Assembly (NCBI GenBank): GCA_020047775.1
Contig: JAIFNK010000193.1
Location: forward strand, 1 to 12,056
Length of the DNA stretch: 12,056 nt
Source of the DNA: Akkermansia sp.
GTDB lineage: Bacteria; Verrucomicrobiota; Verrucomicrobiia; Verrucomicrobiales; Akkermansiaceae
Direction: 5' to 3'
Positions 1-8,200 of the stretch are shown here, in pieces. The first letter of the stretch is position 1. Every line of letters begins with the position of its first letter. Under the pieces are notes generated by a model. The model had not been told where the DNA came from. It saw only the letters and a list, made by a program, of their open reading frames with translations, and did not search any database. The position numbers and the translations under genes are program-made.

Positions 1-1610
1 CGGGCTGGCAGATTGGCAACGAGCCGCACATCAGCTGCGAAGAGGACTACAGCCCGTCGGCGCAGGAAGCCTTTGTCCGCTGGCTGCGCGGTAAATATAC
101 AACCATCGACGCGCTCAACGAGTCGTGGGGCGCTGCGTTCTGGAGTTACACACTCACGGACTTCGACCAGCTCCTGAAGCCGCTGCCGGGCATGCCGAGC
201 GTGAACCCGCACGCGAAGCTGGATTTCCAAACTTATACGTCCGGAGAAATTGCCCGCGACCTGATCGACCAGGCGCGCGTGCTGCGCCCACAGGTGAATG
301 ACAAGCAGTGGATCACCACCAACTACGCCTATTACAAGGGGCTGCCTAACGTGAATCCCTTCCTGACCCGGCGCGATCTGGATTTCGCCTCGCACACGAT
401 GTACCTGACTCACAACCGGATGAATTCCTCGGGCGACTCGCTGGCCCACCGGCTGGGCAGTGGCATGGAGCTGAGCTTCTCCGCGGAAGTCGCGAAATCC
501 ATGAACGGCTACACCGGGATCATGGAACTCCAGCCCAGCCAGATCAACTGGGGACGCTTCAACCCGATGCCGCTTCCCGGAGCGGTGCGCATGTGGATCT
601 GGCACTGCTTCGGCATGGGCGAGCGCTTCGTCTGCACCTACCGCTACCGCCAGCCGCTGTCCGGCATGGAGCAGTTCCACCATGGCATCGTCCAGACCGA
701 CGGCGTCAGCCTGAGCCACGGCGGCAAGGATTTCGTCGCCGCGATCGACGAGGTTGGCAAGATTTCCGCAAGGCTCGAACCCGCTGCCGTGAATGGATTC
801 GCGCGCTCGTCCCGCACGGGTTTCCTTTGGAGCAACCGCAACGTGTCGGACTTGGAGGGCTATCGGCACCATCAGGATTGGGACACCTGGCAGCACCTCT
901 ACACCTACTATCAGGGGCTCAAGCGGATGGGCGTGGACGTGGAGTTCAAGGACGAGGGCGATGAGTTCGATCCGCAACGGATCCCCTTCCTCGTCGTGCC
1001 TGCCTATCAGATGATGAGCCCCGAACTGGTGCGCAAGCTCGAGGACTACGCCGCGCGCGGCGGGCATTTGATCATCAGCACGCGTACGGCCCTCAAGGAT
1101 CCGCAAGGGCATCTGTGGGAAATGAAAATCCAGCAGCCGATATGGAAACTCATCGGAGGGGAAATCGAGTTTTACGACCACCTTCCCAAGGAGCGCCCGG
1201 GCATGGTGCGCTACGACGGCAAGCCACATCCGTGGCACATCTGGGGCACGGTGGTAAAGCCGTCGCCGGGCACCGAGTCGTGGGGCGTGTATGAGGACCA
1301 GTTCTATCAGGGCAAATCCGCCGTGCTGCACCGCAAGGACGGCAAGGGCAGCGTCACCTACGTCGGCGCGTGGTCGGACCAATGGGACATGGAATACCAG
1401 ATCCTGCGCCGGGTGTATGGCCAAGTGCTCGGCAAGCTGCCGTTCGATCTGCCGCCCTACGTTTTCGTGCACTACCGCGAGGGTCTGTGGGTGGCGGTGA
1501 ACTATACCGACCAGGTGGTGCCGATCCCCACACCGGACTCCGCCGAAGTGATCCTCGGCGAGCGCAACCTCCCCCCGGCGGGAGTGCTGGTCTGGCGCGA
1601 CAAGCGGTGA
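1..1610 (+). CDS. GH42-type beta-galactosidase, 5'-truncated by the window edge
   Basis: The reading frame is open from base 3 and gives 535 residues before the TGA at 1608-1610, so the ATG at 192 is internal. The first visible residues are GWQIGNEPH, the acid/base block of glycoside hydrolase family 42, with the acid/base Glu at bases 21-23. It is followed by the family pattern RWLRGKY...ALNESWGAAFW. The likely nucleophile is the Glu of MELQPSQINWG (bases 525-527). A middle domain (IPFLVVPAYQMMSPELVRKLEDYAARGG, bases about 975-1060) matches the trimerisation domain, and a small beta domain closes the protein. GH42 enzymes release terminal beta-galactose, or sometimes arabinopyranose, from oligosaccharides. 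Known members have about 650-700 residues, so roughly 130 are missing. The Cys residues that bind zinc in some members after the acid/base Glu are not in the expected positions; one Cys is nearby. Family call is firm, substrate is inferred. Confidence 0.9.
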   Translation, partial: GWQIGNEPHISCEEDYSPSAQEAFVRWLRGKYTTIDALNESWGAAFWSYTLTDFDQLLKPLPGMPSVNPHAKLDFQTYTSGEIARDLIDQARVLRPQVNDKQWITTNYAYYKGLPNVNPFLTRRDLDFASHTMYLTHNRMNSSGDSLAHRLGSGMELSFSAEVAKSMNGYTGIMELQPSQINWGRFNPMPLPGAVRMWIWHCFGMGERFVCTYRYRQPLSGMEQFHHGIVQTDGVSLSHGGKDFVAAIDEVGKISARLEPAAVNGFARSSRTGFLWSNRNVSDLEGYRHHQDWDTWQHLYTYYQGLKRMGVDVEFKDEGDEFDPQRIPFLVVPAYQMMSPELVRKLEDYAARGGHLIISTRTALKDPQGHLWEMKIQQPIWKLIGGEIEFYDHLPKERPGMVRYDGKPHPWHIWGTVVKPSPGTESWGVYEDQFYQGKSAVLHRKDGKGSVTYVGAWSDQWDMEYQILRRVYGQVLGKLPFDLPPYVFVHYREGLWVAVNYTDQVVPIPTPDSAEVILGERNLPPAGVLVWRDKR

Positions 1611-1691
1611 AACCGTGGGAATTTCCAAGTCTCAAACCTGACTCTCCAACTCCACACTCGACGCCCGCCGCCCATTTCGTTGAGTTTCCCC

Positions 1692-2873
1692 ATGCCCGCC
1701 AAGAAAAAGGCCGTCGCCAAATCCAGCAATCCGAAGCTAGCTGCTTCTCGCGCCCTGGACTATGGCCACTTGGTCACCGCGATTCATTCCGCCAGCGAGC
1801 AGGCCGTCCACCGCGCGGCCGTCGCCGTGAACCAGTGGCTGGTGATCCGCAACTGGCTGGTGGGCGCGTATCTTGTGGAATACGAACAGAACGGTAGCGA
1901 CAGGGCAAAATACGGGACAAAGCTGCTGGAGCGGCTGGCGAAAGATTTGACGGCGCTCAAAATCAGAGGCTTGGATGTCCGGACTCTGAGGGACTGCAGA
2001 AAATTGTTTGGCACCTACCCTCAAATTCGGGGTCCAGTGGACCCCGAATTTGAAACGATGGCTGTGACTCTGCCAATTCGGGGTCCAGTGGACCCCGAAT
2101 TGGAACTAAAGAAGGTGCCTTCCGCTCCAACCCCGCTCTCCAGTGAATTAATGGCACGCTTTTCCTGGGCGCAGCTGAGGGAGCTGATGGTCATTGATGA
2201 CCCATGGAAACGGGCGTTCTACGAGAATGAAAGTTTGAAAGGTCATTGGTCGAAGCGCCAGCTCCAGCGCCAGATTGAAACCCTCCTCTACGAACGCACC
2301 GGACTGTCCACTGACAAAAAAGCCGTCATCGAGCGGGCGAGAAAACAAGAACCACAGGAGAGCATCGCCGATCTGCTCCGCGATCCTTACATCCTGGAAT
2401 TCGCCGGGTTGGCCGACCGCCCGACGTATTCCGAGAACGATCTGGAAACCGCGCTGCTCGATCACCTGCAGCGCTTCCTGCTGGAGCTCGGCAACGGCTT
2501 TTGTTTCGAGGCCCGCCAGTTCCGCATCACCACGGGAAACCGTCACCACCGCGTGGACCTGGTTTTCTATCACCGCTTGCTGCGCTGCCATGTCCTGATC
2601 GATCTGAAAATCCGGGCCTTCAAACACGAGGATGCCGGTCAAATGAATTTCTATGTCAACTGGTTCAAAGAAAACCAGATGACCGCAGGCGACAACCCTC
2701 CGGTGGGCATCATCCTTTGCAGCAGCAGGGATCACACCGATGTGGAGTTCGCCACCGCCGGCATGGACGCGAAGCTCTTCGTGTCCCGCTATCTGGTCGC
2801 GCTGCCCAGTGCGGAACAACTCAAAGCCCTGCTCGAAGCCGATCGGGCCCGCATCGAACAATCCCAACACTAA
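1692..2873 (+). CDS. DUF1016/YhcG-like PD-(D/E)XK nuclease
   Basis: The product is 393 residues. Residues about 22-210 match the DUF1016 N-terminal helical domain (AVNQWLVIRNWLVGAYL, then SWAQLRELM and KGHWSKRQLQRQIETLLYERTG). Residues about 228-385 form the PD-(D/E)XK nuclease-like domain: DPYILEF, Glu252 in DLETALLDHL, Asp289 in RVDLVFYH, and Asp304/Lys306 in LIDLK, so the core residues are present. The family is thought to act on DNA, but its cellular role is poorly defined. Start: the ATG at 1692 is preferred over an in-frame TTG at 1680, and no clear Shine-Dalgarno is visible. An oddity is the segment between the two parts of the N-terminal domain, where IRGPVDPEF (112-120) and IRGPVDPEL (129-137) are each encoded by a palindrome. 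cstA starts 7 bp after the stop, so the two are probably co-transcribed. No restriction-modification genes are adjacent. Confidence 0.88.
   Translation: MPAKKKAVAKSSNPKLAASRALDYGHLVTAIHSASEQAVHRAAVAVNQWLVIRNWLVGAYLVEYEQNGSDRAKYGTKLLERLAKDLTALKIRGLDVRTLRDCRKLFGTYPQIRGPVDPEFETMAVTLPIRGPVDPELELKKVPSAPTPLSSELMARFSWAQLRELMVIDDPWKRAFYENESLKGHWSKRQLQRQIETLLYERTGLSTDKKAVIERARKQEPQESIADLLRDPYILEFAGLADRPTYSENDLETALLDHLQRFLLELGNGFCFEARQFRITTGNRHHRVDLVFYHRLLRCHVLIDLKIRAFKHEDAGQMNFYVNWFKENQMTAGDNPPVGIILCSSRDHTDVEFATAGMDAKLFVSRYLVALPSAEQLKALLEADRARIEQSQH
2021..2053. repeat. In-gene palindrome, copy 1
   Basis: Perfect 15-bp arms (TCAAATTCGGGGTCC and its reverse complement) surround a 3-nt centre, AGT. The copy lies inside the nuclease gene, keeps the frame and encodes QIRGPVDPEF. 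The same peptide core would be read from the other strand, because the sequence is a palindrome. It should form a very stable hairpin in mRNA or single-stranded DNA. A second copy starts 51 bp downstream. Confidence 0.9.
2073..2103. repeat. In-gene palindrome, copy 2
   Basis: Perfect 14-bp arms (CCAATTCGGGGTCC and its reverse complement) surround the same AGT centre. The inner 27 bp are identical to copy 1. The next base pair outward differs on both sides at once: A-T in copy 1 and C-G in copy 2. Pairing is therefore kept although the bases changed. It encodes PIRGPVDPEL in frame, 17 codons after copy 1. Confidence 0.9.
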
Positions 2874-2880
2874 ATCCACC

Positions 2881-4965
2881 ATGCCCCGCATTGCCCGCAT
2901 TGCCCGCATTCTGCTCTGGATCGCCGTTTCGCTTCTTGGCGCCACCGCTGTCGCCATCGCAGCCTTCCAGCGGAACGAACCTGTCAACGCACTTTGGTTA
3001 GTCATCGCCGGAGTCTGCACGTTTGCCGTCGCCTATCGGTTTTACTCCGCCTGGCTCGTCGCCACGGTGCTCACCATCGACGACCTCCGCGCACCCGCCG
3101 CAGTCACGTGCAGCGATGGCAAGGACTTCGTCCCCACGCCCAAGTGGGTTGTCTTTGGCCACCATTTCGCCGCCATCGCCGGGCCAGGGCCGCTGGTTGG
3201 CCCGGTTCTAGCAGCCCAGTTCGGCTATCTGCCCGGCACGCTCTGGCTGCTCGTCGGAGCCACCCTCGGCGGCGGCGTGCACGATGCCGTCATCCTCTTC
3301 GCCTCCATGCGCCGCAACGGGAAATCGCTCGGCCAAATGCTCAAGGAAGAGCTCAATCCGGTCATCGGGCTCATTGCCATGGTCAGCTTGTTGGCGATCA
3401 TGACCATCCTGCTCGCGGTGCTCGGCCTGGTCGTCGTGAAGGCCCTGGCGGAAAGCCCGTGGGGGCTGTTCACCATCGCCGCCACCATCCCGCTGGCCTT
3501 CGTCATGGGCGTCATGATCAAGAGCGGGAAATTCAGCGTCACCGCGGCCTCCGTCTTCGGCGTTGTCGGCCTGTTCGCAGCGGTCTACGGCGGGAAATAC
3601 CTGTCACCGGAGATGACCGCCGCGCTCACCCTCAGCTCCACCCAGCTTGCTTGGGCGATCATGATTTACGGGTTCGCCGCCAGCGTGCTGCCGGTGTGGA
3701 TGCTGCTCGCCCCGCGCGATTACCTGAGCACTTTCATGAAACTCGGCACCGTCGCCGTGTTGGGGATTTTCATCGTCATCCTCGCGCCGCCGCTTCACAT
3801 GCCCGCCATCACCCCGTTTGTCAGTGGTGGTGGATTCGTGGTGCCCGGGCCGGTGTTTCCCTTCGTCTGCATCACCATCGCCTGCGGGGCAGTCAGCGGG
3901 TTCCACTCGCTCATCGCCTCCGGCACCACGCCCAAGCTGCTCGCCCGCGAGAAGGACATCCGCCTGATCGGCTACGGCTCGATGGTCGTTGAAATGTTAG
4001 TCGCACTCATGGCCATCATCGCCGCCTGCGCTCTCCAGCCCGGCGAGTATTTCGCCATCAACTCGCCCATCGACCCGAACGACCCCGCCGCGGTCACCGC
4101 GCAGATCGCGAAGATCAATTCCTACGGCCCGGAATACGCCGTGACCGAAGAGCACATGCGCCAGCTCGCCAAGGACCTCGGCGAGCCTAACATGATCGGC
4201 AAGGTCGGCGGCGCGCCCACGTTTGCCGTCGGCATGGCCCAGATGTTCGCCAAGGTCATTCCGGGCAACACCGCGCTCTCGCTGTGGTATCACTTCGCCA
4301 TCATGTTCGAGGCGTTGTTCATCCTCACCACCCTCGACGCCGGCACCCGTGTCGGCCGCTTCATCCTCCAGGATCTGTTGGGAAATATTTCCCCCAGGCT
4401 CGGCAACACCCAGTCGTGGCTGGGCAACATCCTCGCCACCGGCCTGCTCGTTTCCGCCTGGGGATTCTTCCTCTATCAGGGCGCGCTCGATCCCGCCGGC
4501 ATCGCCAAATCCCTGTGGCCCATCTTCGGGATTTCCAACCAGCTGCTCGCCGTCATCGCCTTCTGCCTCGGCACCGTGGTCCTCATCAAAATGGGCAAGG
4601 CCCGCTACTGCTGGGTCACTGCCGTGCCGATGGTATTCCTCACCGTGGTCACCTTCACCGCCGGCTATCTGAAACTCTTCTCCGCCAACGCCGCCGGCTT
4701 CCTGCCCGCCATCCGCACGCTGGAAGCGCAGATCGCCGCCGGTCTATCCGGCAAGGCGCTGAAAGCCGCCGAGACCTCGCTGTTCAATGCCCGGATCGAC
4801 GTGGTCATCACCGTGGTCTTCCTGTTCTTCGTGGCCATCATCGTGCTCGGCACCGCCCGCGAGTGCTGGTTGCTGCTGACCAAGCGCAAGGCCATCGTCC
4901 TCCACGAGAGCGAATACGTCCGGCACCCTGAAGACAGCGAGGTGTTGCCTACCAACATCCTGTGA
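2881..4965 (+). CDS. cstA: Carbon starvation protein A, peptide/pyruvate transporter
   Basis: The product is 694 residues, close to the roughly 700 of E. coli CstA. It is a multi-pass inner-membrane protein that takes up peptides, and pyruvate in some relatives, during nutrient limitation. Family signatures are clear: AYRFYSAWL near residue 51, FGHHFAAIAGPGPLVGPVLA near 92-111 followed by GYLPGTLW, FHSLIASGTTPK near 341, and TLDAGTRVGRF near 484, with about 16-18 hydrophobic segments. The ATG at 2881 is chosen because the residues after it align from the start with the known N-terminus (hydrophobic helix, then NALWLVIAGVC). The frame stays open upstream to 2740, but that part overlaps the nuclease gene. 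It starts 7 bp after the nuclease stop, so it may depend on read-through from that gene. No two-component sensor pair (BtsS/BtsR type) is next to it. Confidence 0.96.
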   Translation: MPRIARIARILLWIAVSLLGATAVAIAAFQRNEPVNALWLVIAGVCTFAVAYRFYSAWLVATVLTIDDLRAPAAVTCSDGKDFVPTPKWVVFGHHFAAIAGPGPLVGPVLAAQFGYLPGTLWLLVGATLGGGVHDAVILFASMRRNGKSLGQMLKEELNPVIGLIAMVSLLAIMTILLAVLGLVVVKALAESPWGLFTIAATIPLAFVMGVMIKSGKFSVTAASVFGVVGLFAAVYGGKYLSPEMTAALTLSSTQLAWAIMIYGFAASVLPVWMLLAPRDYLSTFMKLGTVAVLGIFIVILAPPLHMPAITPFVSGGGFVVPGPVFPFVCITIACGAVSGFHSLIASGTTPKLLAREKDIRLIGYGSMVVEMLVALMAIIAACALQPGEYFAINSPIDPNDPAAVTAQIAKINSYGPEYAVTEEHMRQLAKDLGEPNMIGKVGGAPTFAVGMAQMFAKVIPGNTALSLWYHFAIMFEALFILTTLDAGTRVGRFILQDLLGNISPRLGNTQSWLGNILATGLLVSAWGFFLYQGALDPAGIAKSLWPIFGISNQLLAVIAFCLGTVVLIKMGKARYCWVTAVPMVFLTVVTFTAGYLKLFSANAAGFLPAIRTLEAQIAAGLSGKALKAAETSLFNARIDVVITVVFLFFVAIIVLGTARECWLLLTKRKAIVLHESEYVRHPEDSEVLPTNIL
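2884..2910 (+). repeat. Three tandem 9-bp units at the cstA N-terminus
   Basis: Immediately after the start codon the unit CCCCGCATT/GCCCGCATT occurs three times, giving residues PRI-ARI-ARI. Gain or loss of a unit would keep the frame and only change the number of Arg residues before the first membrane helix. It may be a chance product of slippage. Confidence 0.7.
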
Positions 4966-5024
4966 CCGCCGCCGAACTAACCGTATTCCGGGAATTGGTG
5001 CGGTCCTGACGCCGGTCCGGAGTT

Positions 5025-5038
5025 CAAACTTCAGTTTG
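5025..5038. other. Small stem-loop in the gap between convergent genes
   Basis: CAAAC-TTCA-GTTTG forms a 5-bp stem with a tetraloop, 59 bp after the cstA stop and 13 bp before the long inverted-repeat element. No T-tract follows on either strand, so it does not look like a classic intrinsic terminator. It may be noise or part of another short dispersed repeat. Confidence 0.35.
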
Positions 5039-5051
5039 CTCTTGAAGGAAG

Positions 5052-5214
5052 GGCAGGGACCGGTCTCCGCACCGGTCCTGCGAATGGGTGGCGAATGAGT
5101 CCGCCCATGAGGGGCTCGGCAATCTGCCCATGGACGGTCATTCACTACCCATTCGCGCGGACCGCCCGGAGGTCGATCCCTGCCTTCGGGGACTTTCCCG
5201 ACAGTCTCTAAAGC
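5052..5214. repeat. Long inverted-repeat element, copy 1 (left end missing)
   Basis: The core 5052-5184 (133 bp) begins GGCAGGGACCGGTCTCCG and ends CGGAGGTCGATCCCTGCC, which are imperfect reverse complements. The interior continues the pairing: GCGAATGGGT on the left matches ACCCATTCGC on the right, so the whole core can fold as one long hairpin. The outer right flank (GACTTTCCCGAC, then CTCTAAAGC) matches copy 2, but the outer left flank is absent. It lies between the convergent cstA and cytochrome genes, ending 36 bp from the cytochrome stop codon. No protein-coding signal is apparent. Confidence 0.85.
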
Positions 5215-5250
5215 GCGAACTGCGGACGGTCTCGTGGTGAGCCACCCGCC

Positions 5251-8200
5251 TCACTTCGCCTTCAGGCTGGCGAGGTATTCGATCAGGTCCCGGAGCTCGA
5301 ACGCGGTGAGCTGGCTGAGCAAACCGGCGGGCATGCCGGACACCGGATCGCTGCGGGATTTGATCCGGGCGAGCGGGATGGTTAGAAGTTTCCCCGCGGG
5401 ATCCTTGAGGACCAGCTCGGTGGCGGTTTCCTTCTGGATGGTTCCCGCGACTTGACCGCCGTCGGTCTTGGTCACGGCGATCAACGCGAATCCCTTGGCG
5501 ATCCTGGCTGCGGGTGCAACCAGCGATTCCAACAGATAGGAACGGTCCACGCGGCTGCCGATCGCGCTCAGGTCGGGGCCGATGTTGCTGCCCCGGCCCT
5601 GGATCATGTGGCATTGCAGGCAGGAAAGCTCGGCGCGATCCGATAACAACCTGGCCCCGGTTTTCGCGTTTCCGCCGAAGCGGGAAACCAGCAGAGGCGC
5701 GACCGGATCGTCTTTCGGGAAACTCGTTTCGTAGTCCTTCACGAGGTTGACGAGCCGCGTGTCGGTCGATGCGCGGGCTGCTTCCAGAACATCCAGCTTC
5801 AGCTCCTCGGCGACACGTCCCGCCACGAGCGCCTTCATCCGATCGATTAGAATGGCGGCCGCTTCCGGCGATTGGATCCGGCCCAGTGCCGCGAGGGCGT
5901 TTTGTTGGTCGGCTTGGGATCCGTTCTTCAAGGAATCGGCGAGGGCCTTGACGGATTGACCGCCCTGATCGGTCGCGAGGATGGCCCGTCTGACCTCGGG
6001 GTTCTTGTCGCCGCCGAGACTGGCGGTGAAATCGGCGGGCAGCGGCACCTTCATCGCGGCCAAGGCTTGCAGCGCCGCGACCCTGGGTCCGGCCGACAGC
6101 GCGGAATTTCCCGCCATGCGCATGAGCGGCGGGCCCGCTTCCGCGAGTCCGAGCGCGGCGGCGGACTTGGCCAGCGCGGCCTGCACGACCGGGCTGGAGT
6201 TGGTTAGGAGTCCGCCAATCGATCCGGTTAGAGCGGCGGTTGCGGCACTGCCATCGCGGTCGGGCAGCGGGCGGAAATTTCCGATGATGCGGTCCCGGGC
6301 GGGAGGCTTCGCCCATTCGCCGAGCACCGTCGCGGCGTCGGTGAGCGACCGCTCGTCGGCCTTGCGCTCCTGGAGCAGCCGGACCAGGGCGCTCGCCGCG
6401 GGAGCGTTGCCGAGCCGGTAGTTGGCGTTTACCACGCGCTGCCAGAAGATGGGGGCGAGCGCGGCGGATAGATTTGAATGATCGACCGCCACCTGCGCTG
6501 CGAGAGCGGGCATCGCCGCGTCGATTGGCGCGTCGTTAATCGCCCGCGCGGCTTCCACCACCAGCAACGGATCGGGGTCTTTCAGGAAACTTGCGATCTC
6601 GGGCATCGAGCGCAGGCGCATCGCGAGCAGCACGCCGAGGCGGACGCTGCGGTTCGGGTCGGCGGCGGATTTGGAGATTTCCGCAGGGTTCTTGATGCCG
6701 CTCAAGGCCATCGCGCAGGCGTGGCGGAGGTAGGCGTCCTGGTCGGCATTGGCGGCGAGCAATTTCAGAATCGCAGGCACCGCCTTGAGACTTCCGATGC
6801 GGCCTAATCCGTTAGCCGCGAAAAACCGCACGCGCGGCGATGAGTCCGCAAGCGCCGCGATGAGGGAGGACTCCGCCCCGGCGAAGCGGACCTGGCCCAA
6901 GGTCTTCGCGGCCTGCGCGCGGATCTCGGAATCAGCCGATTTCAGCAGCGGCAGCAAGCGCCCGGCCTCGGATGAATCGTTGCGGCTCCACTGGCCGACG
7001 CACCAGATGGCGTGGATGGCGGCGAGTTGGGATTTTGTTTGTTGCAACACTTGGTTCACGGCGTCTGACGGCCCCCGGGCGGCGAGTTCGAACTGCGCCC
7101 GCTGGCGGATCCGCATGTCGCCGTGGGACAGGAGTGCTGTTAGCTCTTTGGTTTCGCGCGACGCCATGCCCTCGGCGAGCAACCGTTGGACCTCCTTGAC
7201 GGCGGGCCTGGCGAGCGCCTGCGGATTGGCGGCCCGATAGACGCGCCCCTTTCCCTTGCGTGCATATCCATCCGGGAAATCGCAGAGATAGAGCTGGCCG
7301 TCCGGCGCGAAGGTGATGTCGGTGAAGGTGCCGTTTTCGATGAACGGCCGGGCGTTTTCCATGCGGAAGGTCGCGCCGTCCTGCTTCACGGACCAGGTGT
7401 AGATCGCGGAATTCGTGGCGGTGGCCCGGAAGTGGGTGAGGAAAAAGTGGTCGTCGTATTCGGCGGTCAGGCCGGTGACGCCCGGATTGTAGGCGAGGCC
7501 GGCCGGGCCGTCGCCGCAGTTGCCGACGTGCGGCAGATAGGCGGCCGGGCGGATGGCCGGATCGCGGATTTTTGCGGGCTGTTTTGCTTTGCCCTTGGCG
7601 CTTTTCGGCTGGCGCGTTCCGCCGTAGTAGTCGCTTTGGCGGTAGGCGTGATTGACGAAGATATCCTCGTTCAACCACGGGTCGCGGTCATTTCCCATCG
7701 GCGGCCACTGATAGCCGATGCGCCAGCCGCTGTCGCCGCCATCGACGACATGGATGACCCGCTCCTCGTCGCCCTTGTCCGCGTCGTTGTCGCCGGTGAA
7801 TAGATTTCCGTATTTGTCGAATGCCAGATCGTGCGGATTTCTCATGCCGCGGTGGACCAGTTCGAACCCGCTGCCGTCCGGCCAACAACGATAGATGCCG
7901 CCCTCGTCCGGCATGTCAACCAGGCCGCCTTCCTTGGTTTTCACGTGCACGCCGCGGTCGCCGATCGAGGTGTAGAGCATCCCGTCCGGGCCCATGACCG
8001 GGCCGTGGAAATCATGGCCGGTGTAGTTGTAGTGCACGCCGAATCCATCTAGCAGGGCGGTGCGGCCGGTGCTGCGACCATCGGCGTCCGGCTTGTCGAG
8101 CCGCCAGAAGTTAGGGACGTTGGCGAAATAGACCTGGTCGCCCCAGGCGAGGATGCCGCCCGTCGCGCCATCGACGATGGAGTTGAAACCCTCGGCAAAC

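Noticed and set aside
1611..1691. A terminator after the GH42 gene
   Set aside because: Only a 4-bp stem (CGGT-GAA-ACCG) without a T-tract was found.
1692..2873. A restriction-modification, toxin-antitoxin or other defence island around the nuclease gene
   Set aside because: None of the neighbours is a methylase, antitoxin, helicase or other defence gene. The nuclease stands alone.
2740..2880. An upstream start for cstA
   Set aside because: The extension overlaps the nuclease gene, and family alignment begins at the ATG at 2881.
2148..3020. A 290-codon open frame on the minus strand opposite the nuclease gene
   Set aside because: It has no recognisable domain, and the plus-strand frame has clear DUF1016 motifs. 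It is a by-product of GC-rich codon use.
2994..3992. A 332-codon plus-strand frame inside cstA
   Set aside because: It is dominated by Arg and His with no membrane segments, whereas the cstA frame matches its family throughout.
5138..6316. A 392-codon open frame on the minus strand, in another frame from the cytochrome gene
   Set aside because: It is Arg/Pro/Gly-rich and without motifs. The overlapping frame encodes the heme motif and HEAT repeats.
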